Of a stretch of 5,829 nt of DNA, positions 1-5,170 are shown piece after piece. The position numbers and the translations under genes were made by a program. Origin of the DNA: Candidatus Brevibacterium intestinigallinarum (GTDB lineage: Bacteria > Actinomycetota > Actinomycetes > Actinomycetales > Brevibacteriaceae). The notes under the pieces were generated by a model. That model saw nothing but the letters and a program-made list of their open reading frames with translations. It did no database searches and was not told where the DNA came from. Every line of letters begins with the position of its first letter. Within the stretch, counting starts at the first letter, position 1. The stretch covers positions 1 to 5,829 of the forward strand of contig DWZY01000344.1 of assembly GCA_019117325.1 (NCBI GenBank), written 5' to 3'.

Positions 1-66
1 CTCATCAACGCGTTCAACCGGATCTCGATCGCCAGCGGGCACCCCGCGCTCACCGTCAAGGAGTGA
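1..66 (+). CDS. C-terminal end of a probable carboxymuconolactone decarboxylase / AhpD-family protein (partial)
   Basis: Frame 1 is open from the window edge to a TGA at 64-66, giving 21 residues that include NAFNRISIAS near the end. An Asn-x-x-Asn-Arg-(Ile/Leu)-x-(Ile/Val) segment near the C-terminus is typical of carboxymuconolactone decarboxylase/AhpD-like proteins. These are small helical proteins that act as peroxidases or decarboxylases; the catalytic CxxC or its equivalent would lie upstream of the window and cannot be checked. The gene converges on the TRAP binding-protein gene and is followed by two hairpins. The family call rests on about 12 residues and is tentative; that this is the end of a real gene is more secure, given its GC-rich third positions and the hairpins after the stop. 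Confidence 0.5.
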   Translation, partial: LINAFNRISIASGHPALTVKE

Positions 67-76
67 GTGCAGCGAC

Positions 77-116
77 CGCATATGCCTTCCCGCGCGGGCG
101 TCCGCGCGGGGATGCG
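77..116. terminator. GC-rich hairpin after the partial left-hand gene
   Basis: CCCGCGCG at 89-96 pairs perfectly with CGCGCGGG at 103-110 around a 6-nt loop. A flanking T.G and a T-A pair can extend the stem to 87-112. An outer CGCAT (77-81) is complementary to ATGCG (112-116), so an alternative outer stem is possible. It starts 11 nt past the TGA of the + strand gene and probably ends that transcript. No T-tract follows, as is common for high-GC actinobacterial terminators, so factor-dependent or structure-only termination is an inference. Confidence 0.5.
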
Positions 117-122
117 TCTGCG

Positions 123-155
123 TGACGGCCCGGGAACCAGGTCCCCGAGCCGTCA
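123..155. terminator. Second hairpin in the convergent spacer, probable terminator of the TRAP binding-protein gene
   Basis: TGACGGC (123-129) is the reverse complement of GCCGTCA (149-155). After a 1x1 mismatch (130/148) the stem continues with CGGG (131-134) and CCCG (144-147), leaving a 9-nt loop. It begins 19 nt beyond the - strand stop codon at 175-177 and could work in both directions. There is no U-rich tail on either strand. Confidence 0.5.
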
Positions 156-174
156 GCGGTGGCCCTCGGCCTCG

Positions 175-1503
175 TCACGCACCGGGGCGATGGTCCAGGG
201 CTCCTGAGTTCTCCCAGAGGTCCTTCGCCCATGCGGACCAGTCGTCGTCCGCGGAGTACCACTCGGGCAGCTCCCCCATATCGCCGCCGTCCTCGAAGCC
301 CAGGTCGGCGACACGCTGGGTCCACTTGTCCGTGAGCTCGTCGACCTGCTCGATGGTGCCCTCGGGAAGGTTGCCCGCCTCGATCTCCGCGTTGATCTGG
401 CCCTCGAGGACCTCGGCCATCTGCTCCTGGAACTCGTCATCGAACTCCTCGATCGTCCCATCGACGCTGGCGATGTCCTCGACGTGCTGGGAGTTCGAGT
501 CGACGTAGCTCTGCGCAGAACCGGCGGTCATCGTCGCTGCAGCGTCGAAGAGGATCTGCTGGTACGCCAGTGGCAACTGCTCGTACTTCGGACCGATCAC
601 GTAGGTGCCGGAGAAGCGCGGCCAGTTCGCCTCCGTCGAGTACGCCAGATGGGATGCAGCCTGGTAGACGCCGCTGATCTCCTTCGCACTCATGGGCGAG
701 AGGTCGCAGTCGATCGTATTGCGCTGGAGTGCCTCATACGCCTCGGTGAACTCCATGCTCACGGGCACTGCGCCGAAGTCGGTGAGCGCCGCGTTCTGGC
801 CGGCGCTGCCCGCACGGACCTGCTTGCCCTTGAGCTCTTCGGCCGTGTTGATCTCCGAATTGCAGTTGAGCGAGTACACACCGTTGCCCAGGATGGGGGT
901 GAGTGGTGTGACGCCCTCCTCCTCGTACCGGTCGAGGAGGGCCTGATCGTTCCAGCCCATCTCCGTCGCCACGGAGTTCGCGACCATCTCGCCGACCATC
1001 GGGGAGTAGGGGACCGTGCCCAGCGCGACGCCGATCGCGCTCGCCTCCGGGAACCTCTGCGGCTGGTAGGACACCAGGTCGTAAGAGATGTCGACACGAC
1101 CGTCGGACGTGGCGTCGACGGCCTCGGGATAACCGGAGATCGCCATGCCCCAGGTTGGCTCGATCGTGATCTTCCCGCCCGAACGCTCCTCGACCTCGTT
1201 GATGAAGTCCATCGTGCGTCGACCGGAGATCGAGTCCTCCGTGGGACCGCCCGCCTGCAGCGTGAGCGTCACGGGCTCGTGGTCCGCGACCGCGGCGTCG
1301 ACCTCTTCCTGCGGGGCGTCCCAGGCGAAGCCCTCTCCCCCGGCATCGCTGCCGCCGCCGCTGTCACCCGCGCTGCCGGCGCATCCGGCCAGCATCGCCA
1401 GCGCCGCGCCCGCGGACACGACGGAGGCGAGTCTGCGCGCCAACGGGCGGTTCCTGCGACCGCGACGAACCTGAATCCCGGTCACATCACTGTGCACTGA
1501 CAT
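175..1503 (-). CDS. dctP: TRAP-type C4-dicarboxylate/organic-acid transporter periplasmic-type solute-binding lipoprotein (DctP family)
   Basis: A 442-residue protein with a basic N-region, a hydrophobic segment (residues 24-39) and the lipobox LAGC with lipidated Cys41. A Gly/Ser/Asp-rich linker (42-58) follows, so it should be a lipoprotein anchored on the outer face of the membrane. The body matches the DctP/SBP_bac_7 family: an N-terminal strand TLTLQAG (79-85), an internal LKGKQVRAG (224-232) that holds the arginine (Arg230) which in this family usually pairs with the substrate carboxylate, then FGAVPVSM and EAYEALQRNTID (255-265), the usual crossover segment. The tail (345-442) is rich in Glu and Trp. 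It is longer than the roughly 330 residues of proteobacterial homologues, mostly through the lipoprotein leader and the C-terminal tail. ATG at 1503 was chosen because GAGG (1509-1512) sits 5 nt upstream and a signal peptide starts just after. An upstream in-frame start at 1599 would put 32 acidic residues before the signal. Family-level substrates are carboxylates or sialic acid; the ligand here is unknown. No DctQ or DctM gene adjoins it, so it looks like an orphan component. Confidence 0.9.
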   Translation of the reverse strand: MSVHSDVTGIQVRRGRRNRPLARRLASVVSAGAALAMLAGCAGSAGDSGGGSDAGGEGFAWDAPQEEVDAAVADHEPVTLTLQAGGPTEDSISGRRTMDFINEVEERSGGKITIEPTWGMAISGYPEAVDATSDGRVDISYDLVSYQPQRFPEASAIGVALGTVPYSPMVGEMVANSVATEMGWNDQALLDRYEEEGVTPLTPILGNGVYSLNCNSEINTAEELKGKQVRAGSAGQNAALTDFGAVPVSMEFTEAYEALQRNTIDCDLSPMSAKEISGVYQAASHLAYSTEANWPRFSGTYVIGPKYEQLPLAYQQILFDAAATMTAGSAQSYVDSNSQHVEDIASVDGTIEEFDDEFQEQMAEVLEGQINAEIEAGNLPEGTIEQVDELTDKWTQRVADLGFEDGGDMGELPEWYSADDDWSAWAKDLWENSGALDHRPGA

Positions 1504-1508
1504 GTCCA

Positions 1509-1512
1509 CCTC
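1509..1512 (-). promoter_or_regulatory. Ribosome binding site deciding the dctP start
   Basis: The - strand reads GAGGTGGACATG, so GAGG lies 5 nt before ATG 1503. This favours the start directly ahead of the lipoprotein signal over the longer open frame beginning at 1599. Confidence 0.7.
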
Positions 1513-1723
1513 GACTTCGTCGTCTGGAGAGGATGACGGTCCGATGCGAGCCCGCACGCGGATGCACAGCTCGTCCGGCACCGTCGGTCCAGCGTCCACG
1601 CTGACGCTGAACCTGCCGACACACTACGTCAACCGCATCATCAACGTGACCTGCGACACACCCTTGATCGAACGCTCAATCTGCTCCCGCGAATCACCAT
1701 CACGCGCCACGACCGCACGCGGA

Positions 1724-1752
1724 TTGACAGGCGTCTATCCGCCTGGTTGTAT
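1724..1752 (+). promoter_or_regulatory. Sigma70/SigA-type promoter for the AGCS symporter
   Basis: A perfect -35 hexamer TTGACA (1724-1729) is followed by a 17-nt spacer and TTGTAT (1747-1752). The latter keeps the first T, fifth A and last T of the actinobacterial TAnnnT-like -10. Transcription would begin near 1759, leaving a leader of about 55 nt before the ATG at 1815 that contains the 1765-1791 hairpin. The -10 is weak compared with the -35, which suits a regulated promoter. Confidence 0.6.
1728..1745. promoter_or_regulatory. Inverted repeat inside the promoter spacer, candidate operator
   Basis: CAGGCG (1728-1733) and CGCCTG (1740-1745) form perfect 6-bp arms around TCTATC. The whole repeat lies between the -35 and -10 hexamers, overlapping the last two bases of TTGACA. 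A dimeric repressor bound here would block RNA polymerase. The regulator is unknown and the assignment is inferred from position and symmetry only. Confidence 0.4.
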
Positions 1753-1764
1753 TGCTCCGTTCGT

Positions 1765-1791
1765 GAGCGCCACCACACTCGTGTGGCGCTC
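1765..1791 (+). promoter_or_regulatory. Leader hairpin upstream of the AGCS symporter
   Basis: GAGCGCCAC (1765-1773) pairs perfectly with GTGGCGCTC (1783-1791) around a 9-nt loop. The loop can itself form CACA/TGTG in an alternative bulged fold. It lies just after the predicted transcription start and 24 nt before the ATG. It could be a 5'-end stabiliser, an attenuation element or a second operator. It shares the 12-mer TCGTGTGGCGCT (1779-1790) with the palindrome at 3662-3673. Confidence 0.45.
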
Positions 1792-1805
1792 TTCATATGC
1801 GTGAT

Positions 1806-1809
1806 GGAG
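1806..1809 (+). promoter_or_regulatory. Ribosome binding site deciding the symporter start
   Basis: GGAG at 1806-1809 is 5 nt upstream of ATG 1815. The alternative in-frame ATG at 1797 has only TTC/CTTC-type sequence ahead of it and overlaps the leader hairpin's 3' flank, so 1815 is preferred. Confidence 0.75.
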
Positions 1810-1814
1810 TATCG

Positions 1815-3362
1815 ATGACCGCTTTCATCGACTGGCTCAACGGAGTCGTCTGGGCACCGCCCCTCGTGTACCTCTGCCTGGCGGCCGGGGTCTACTTCAC
1901 CATCCGCACACGGGTGGTCCAGATCCGACAGGTCCCCGCGATCGCGAAGCAGATGTTCACCGGCACGAAGTCCGAGGACGGCGTCTCGTCGTTCCAGGCA
2001 CTCACGATGTCCCTGGCCGGTCGCGTGGGCACCGGCAACATCGCCGGCGTCGCGACCGCGATCGCGTTCGGCGGTCCCGGTGCGGTCCTCTGGATGTGGA
2101 TCTCCGCGCTCCTGGGCGCGTCGACCAGCTTCGTCGAGTCGACGCTGGGCCAGATCTACAAGGAGAAGGACAAGGACACGGGCGAGTACCGCGGCGGTCC
2201 GGCCTACTACTTCGAGCGCGCCTACGCCCACACGAAGGCGAAAGGCCTCTTCAAGGTGTACGCCACGGCGTTCGCCGTCGTGACCGTCTTCTCCATGAGC
2301 TTCATGCTGCCGGGCGTCCAGGCGAACGGAATGGCGAACGCGATGCAGAACGCGTGGAGCCTGCCGCCGTGGGTCGCCGCGCTCGCGATCGTCATCGCCC
2401 TGGGCTTCATCATCGTGGGCGGCGTCAAGCGGATCGCGACGTTCGCCGGCTACGTCGTGCCCTTCATGGCCGTCCTCTACATCCTGGGCGCGATCGTCGT
2501 CGCGGTCGTCAACATCGACCAGCTGGGCTCCGTCGTCTCCCTCGTCGTCTCCTCCGCCTTCACGACGCAGTCCGCCGTGGGTGCGATGGTGGGCGCGGCC
2601 GTCGAGTGGGGCGTCAAGCGCGGCATCTACTCCAACGAGGCCGGTCAGGGGACGGGACCCCACGCCTCTGCGGCGGCGGAGGTCTCGCACCCCGCCAAGC
2701 AGGGCCTCGTCCAGGCGGGCTCGGTCTACATCGACACCATCTTCGTCTGCACGGCGACCGCGTTCATGATCCTGTCGACGGGCATGTACAAGGTGTTCCC
2801 CGGTTCCGACGAGACCGCTGAGCCCATCTACGAGGGCGGCGGACGCCTGGCGGAGAGCGCGGTCGTGGGCCCGGCCTACGCACAGGCCGGCTTCGACACC
2901 GTCCTGCCCGGGTTCGGAGCCAGCTTCGTCGCGATCTCCCTGGGGTTCTTCGCGTTCACGACGATCGTCGCGTACTACTACATGGCGGAGACGAACCTGA
3001 AATACCTACTGCGCGGCGTCCGCGATCGTCGGGTCAGCGCGGTGCTCGTCCGCTTCCTGCAGCTGTTCATCCTCGTCGCGTGCGCCTACGGCGCCGTGAC
3101 GACGGCGGGCAGCGCGTGGGCGCTGGGCGACATCGGCGTGGGCCTCATGGCGTGGTTCAACATCGTCGGCATCCTCATCATCCAGCAGCCGGTGTTCAAG
3201 GTGCTGCGCGATTACGAGCGCCAGGTGAAGGAGGGCAGGGACCCGGACTTCGACCCGCGGGTCGCGGGCATCCGGGGCGCCGACTTCTGGGAGCAGCGCG
3301 CGGACGGCCGCGTCGCCGACGGCCCGGAGCCGGAGCGCGAGGCCGCAGCCGTGCGCGGCTGA
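1815..3362 (+). CDS. AGCS-family sodium:alanine/glycine symporter
   Basis: A 515-residue integral membrane protein of the alanine/glycine:cation symporter family (AlsT, DagA, GlyP, AgcS). It should import D/L-alanine or glycine with Na+ (or H+) across the cytoplasmic membrane. Signature blocks are SSFQALTMSLAGRVGTGNIA (58-77) running into GGPGAVLWMW (86-95), and the family motif IYSNEAGQGTGP (271-282). Hydrophobic segments at about 8-30, 85-105, 150-168, 186-204, 209-233, 252-268, 302-322, 365-388, 411-430 and 440-460 fit the family's 10-11 helices. The tail (465-515) is hydrophilic and charged, so cytoplasmic. Length is normal for the family (about 450-540). The GTGP after the SNEAG block differs from the common GSAP form, which may mark a substrate subgroup. 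It has its own promoter and terminator, so it is probably monocistronic. It stands divergent from the TRAP binding protein and convergent with the jet operon. Exact substrate is not determinable from sequence alone. Confidence 0.93.
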   Translation: MTAFIDWLNGVVWAPPLVYLCLAAGVYFTIRTRVVQIRQVPAIAKQMFTGTKSEDGVSSFQALTMSLAGRVGTGNIAGVATAIAFGGPGAVLWMWISALLGASTSFVESTLGQIYKEKDKDTGEYRGGPAYYFERAYAHTKAKGLFKVYATAFAVVTVFSMSFMLPGVQANGMANAMQNAWSLPPWVAALAIVIALGFIIVGGVKRIATFAGYVVPFMAVLYILGAIVVAVVNIDQLGSVVSLVVSSAFTTQSAVGAMVGAAVEWGVKRGIYSNEAGQGTGPHASAAAEVSHPAKQGLVQAGSVYIDTIFVCTATAFMILSTGMYKVFPGSDETAEPIYEGGGRLAESAVVGPAYAQAGFDTVLPGFGASFVAISLGFFAFTTIVAYYYMAETNLKYLLRGVRDRRVSAVLVRFLQLFILVACAYGAVTTAGSAWALGDIGVGLMAWFNIVGILIIQQPVFKVLRDYERQVKEGRDPDFDPRVAGIRGADFWEQRADGRVADGPEPEREAAAVRG

Positions 3363-3384
3363 CGGACTGCTCCGTACCACATGT

Positions 3385-3416
3385 GGGCGGGCGGATGGGA
3401 GACCATCCGCCCGCTC
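3385..3416 (+). terminator. Strong terminator hairpin of the AGCS symporter gene
   Basis: GCGGGCGGATGG (3387-3398) pairs perfectly with CCATCCGCCCGC (3403-3414) and closes a GAGA loop, a GNRA-type tetraloop. A G.T and a G-C pair extend the stem to 3385-3416. It starts 22 nt after the symporter stop and is followed by CTTCATG, a weak pyrimidine run rather than a true T-tract. It is the most terminator-like element in the spacer. Confidence 0.8.
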
Positions 3417-3476
3417 CTTCATGTCCTCCCGCCCGCCCACACGCGTCCTCCGGTCCGACGAGCGCCCGCCTGGTCG

Positions 3477-3535
3477 CTGAGGTGTCCACAGGGGCCCCGA
3501 TTTTCGCGAGATCGGGGCCCCTGTGGACACCTCAG
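3477..3535. repeat. Perfect 25-bp inverted repeat with a 9-nt loop
   Basis: Positions 3477-3501 are an exact reverse complement of 3511-3535, with loop TTTCGCGAG (3502-3510). The arms include GGTGTCCACA and GGGGCCCC, the latter itself palindromic. As RNA it folds identically from either strand, so it could be a bidirectional terminator for the convergent genes, although the symporter already has its own hairpin 60 nt earlier. Exact identity of arms this long suggests recent origin or selection, as in repetitive extragenic palindromes or small mobile-element remnants. No flanking target-site duplication is obvious. Confidence 0.85.
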
Positions 3536-3654
3536 GCTGCGCACACCTCAAGCGGATTCAGCCGTGACCCGCTGCCCAGCATCACCCTTCGAACGCGCGC
3601 CCGACCGCTTCTTCCAGCGCTCGCAACTGGTTCGTGGTGCACGTGAGCACCGAT

Positions 3655-3726
3655 CTCCGTTTCGTGTGGCGCTACAGCACAGAATCCCGCGGATACACGT
3701 GCTGTGGCGCTACACGAAGAGTGGAG
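3655..3726. repeat. 20-bp inverted repeat containing two copies of TGTGGCGCTACA; possible jet operon terminator
   Basis: Positions 3661-3680 pair with 3699-3718 over 20 positions. The only two non-Watson-Crick positions, G3668/T3711 and T3673/G3706, are G.U pairs in + strand RNA but A.C mismatches in - strand RNA. The 18-nt loop holds an inner ATCC/GGAT stem (3684-3687 with 3691-3694). CTCC (3655-3658) and GGAG (3723-3726) can add an outer stem. Each arm contains the 12-mer TGTGGCGCTACA (3665-3676, 3703-3714), which is itself nearly palindromic. It lies 21 nt past the jetD stop, so it may end the jet transcript. Its shape would also suit a protein-binding site. Confidence 0.75.
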
Positions 3727-3739
3727 GTGTTCCCCAGTG

Positions 3740-5170
3740 CTACATGAACGGGGACAGTGCCGCGACTGCCTCCTCCAGCCGCGCCCGCGCCACCTCCCAC
3801 GGGATCCGCTCCTGTTCGAGGCGCACGTCCCCGTCCGTCCGCACCCGGGCGAGCGCCCGCGCCTCCTGCCCCGTCAGCGTGTCGAACGCGCCGCGGTGCG
3901 GCTTCTCCTCCCGCACCCACAGATCGCGGTGAGCGACCAGGGTCTCCTCGTCCATGAGGACGCTCGTGACCGCGGGCAGGTGGGTGCGCAGCCGGTGGAG
4001 GATCGCGAACCCGTGCGAGTCGAGGTCACCCCAGTAGAGGACCGGCACGCCCCGCAGCCAGTCGATCCGCTCTATGACGGAGACCGCGTACCCGGATCCG
4101 TGCACTGCGACGACCCCGTCCCAGCCCGGCAGCGCCAGCATCGACTCGAGGTTCTCGCTCACGATCACCAGCCGAGGCCGCAGCGGCAGCGCCGCGATCT
4201 GCTCGACCGGAGCCGCGAGGTCCGTGAGGTTCGCCAGCAGTGACGGAGCCCGAGGCCCGTCCCCGCCCGTACGCGGGTCCCTGGCGGCTGCCTCGCCCGC
4301 GTCCCGGCCCGCGTCTCCGCAGTCCTTGACCGCTTCCCCTCGGTTCTCGCCCAGGATCCGGATCCGCACCCGGTCCTCCGGATCGAGGATGTCGAGCGCC
4401 CGCCCACCGGTCAGCACCGCATGCAGAGCGCTCACCAGCGACCGGTGGCGGGCGAACCACTTCGAATCGACACCGCGCAGCGGCATCTGCCGCGGCCGCA
4501 TCCGCTCGACGGGACGCGCGGCCAGCCACGCCGCCGCGTCGAGCACCTGCGCGAATTCCGCCTCGCTCAGCGCCGCGATCGCGGCCCGGTGCCTGCGCAT
4601 CACCTGCGCCAGACCCCCGGCCAGGCTGACGCCCAGACCCCCGCCGAGGTCGTCGTAACCTCCCAGCGTCGACTCGTCTCCCCGCGCTGGCGCACCACCC
4701 AGCGTCGACTCGTCACCCAGCGCAGGCGCGCCACCCGACACCGTCCCGCCGCCCTGCCCCGGCTCACTCTCGGCGAACCGACCATCGGCCGCGTACCGCC
4801 CGCGCACCTGCCCGGCCCGCACCGCAAGGGTCGTCCAGAGCGCAGAATCCTTCCCACCGGCGAACGCCGCGACCGCGGCGGGGTCCTCCAGACGCACACG
4901 CACCGGCACGTGCTGACCGCCCACGCGCGACCATGCGCGGTGCTCCCAGTCGACCGCACATCCGCGAACGCCGTCGGCCTCGCGCCACTGCCGCGCCCAT
5001 TCCTGCGCAGCACCGCGATCCGCGAGCACCTGCGCCTCCGTGGGCGGCTTGAGCCCCAGCACGAGGCCCTCGTCCACCGATCCGTCCGCGACGAGCCTGC
5101 CGGCCCACTCCCCCGAGCGGGACCGCAGCCGCTTCGCGGCGGCGACCCGGGCCTCGGCGACGGTGATCAC
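3740..5170 (-). CDS. jetD: JetD, Toprim-fold nuclease subunit of a Wadjet anti-plasmid system (DUF3322 + DUF2220)
   Basis: A 476-residue protein with the two-part JetD (also MksG/EptD) layout. The N-terminal DUF3322-type DNA-binding region covers about residues 1-260 and includes LKPPTEAQ (40-47), WREADG (62-67) and GVDSKWFARHRSLV (233-246). The C-terminal DUF2220/Toprim region covers about 310-476. Its acidic residues are present: Glu339 in VIVSENLES and Asp382/Asp384 in YWGDLDSHGF, as expected for a metal-dependent nuclease related to topoisomerase VI. The end carries RLEQERIPWE (450-459), a block I recall as typical of the family. In Wadjet the JetABC SMC-like complex extrudes circular DNA and JetD cuts it, which limits plasmids. 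The start is GTG at 5170, overlapping the jetC stop by 4 nt, with GGAGG upstream. It is longer than the approximately 400 residues usual for JetD because of two low-complexity insertions (about 135-180 and 275-309), the first containing a 12-residue tandem duplication. No frameshift is seen and the nuclease looks intact. Confidence 0.93.
   Translation of the reverse strand: MITVAEARVAAAKRLRSRSGEWAGRLVADGSVDEGLVLGLKPPTEAQVLADRGAAQEWARQWREADGVRGCAVDWEHRAWSRVGGQHVPVRVRLEDPAAVAAFAGGKDSALWTTLAVRAGQVRGRYAADGRFAESEPGQGGGTVSGGAPALGDESTLGGAPARGDESTLGGYDDLGGGLGVSLAGGLAQVMRRHRAAIAALSEAEFAQVLDAAAWLAARPVERMRPRQMPLRGVDSKWFARHRSLVSALHAVLTGGRALDILDPEDRVRIRILGENRGEAVKDCGDAGRDAGEAAARDPRTGGDGPRAPSLLANLTDLAAPVEQIAALPLRPRLVIVSENLESMLALPGWDGVVAVHGSGYAVSVIERIDWLRGVPVLYWGDLDSHGFAILHRLRTHLPAVTSVLMDEETLVAHRDLWVREEKPHRGAFDTLTGQEARALARVRTDGDVRLEQERIPWEVARARLEEAVAALSPFM
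4662..4733. repeat. 36-nt in-frame tandem duplication inside jetD
   Basis: Two adjacent 36-nt units (4662-4697 and 4698-4733), both starting CCCAGCGTCGACTCGTC, differ at only four positions. They encode two copies of a 12-residue unit, GGAPALGDESTL and GGAPARGDESTL (about residues 147-170 of JetD). The unit is a multiple of three, so the frame is kept. It sits in a glycine-rich linker inside the N-terminal half. Confidence 0.85.

Larger units (their letters stand above)
1504..1814. other. Divergent intergenic region between the TRAP binding protein and the AGCS symporter
   Basis: These 311 nt separate two divergently transcribed transport genes and should hold both promoters. On the + side a promoter, a spacer palindrome and a leader hairpin are visible between 1724 and 1791. 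On the - side I could not pick a convincing -35/-10 pair for the binding-protein gene, although its open frame runs without a stop back to 1599. Positions about 1600-1720 contain several AT-richer words (for example TTGATCGAACGCTCAA at 1664-1679, with TTGA/TCAA ends) but nothing I can assign. Confidence 0.8.
3363..3739. other. Palindrome-rich convergent spacer between the symporter and the jet operon
   Basis: These 377 nt carry no convincing gene. They contain, in order, a terminator hairpin (3385-3416), a perfect 25-bp inverted repeat (3477-3535), a small hairpin GGTGC/GCACC (3636-3640 with 3647-3651) and a 20-bp inverted repeat (3661-3718). Roughly 150 of the 377 bases lie in inverted-repeat arms, far more than two convergent genes need for termination. 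The stretch 3541-3635 shows nothing I recognise apart from a possible 22-codon - strand frame at 3582-3650. Confidence 0.8.

Noticed and set aside
484..1500. Long + strand open frame (338 codons) opposite the TRAP binding protein
   Set aside because: It is the antisense shadow of a gene with clear family motifs. Its translation is Arg/Val/His-rich with no recognisable domain, as expected from high-GC antisense frames.
1504..1599. Longer N-terminus for the TRAP binding protein starting at 1599
   Set aside because: It would add 32 acidic residues before the lipoprotein signal peptide. The ATG at 1503 has its own GAGG at correct spacing.
1664..1681. Imperfect palindrome ATCGAACGCTCAAT as an operator
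   Set aside because: Only 10 of 14 positions are symmetric and it is not placed relative to a recognisable promoter, so it is within chance expectation.
1797..1814. Upstream ATG adding six residues to the symporter
   Set aside because: It has no Shine-Dalgarno sequence, while ATG 1815 has GGAG 5 nt upstream and gives a typical family N-terminus.
1641..2690. Long - strand open frame (349 codons) opposite the symporter and its promoter
   Set aside because: It is very rich in Arg, Asp and His and has no domain. It lies antisense to the AGCS signature regions and runs through the promoter.
3477..3535. Peptides encoded across the palindrome on both strands (both contain EVSTGAPI)
   Set aside because: The shared peptide is a consequence of the perfect inverted repeat, not of two genes.
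4662..4733. CRISPR-like repeat
   Set aside because: There are only two contiguous units without spacers, they are in frame inside jetD, and no cas gene is present.
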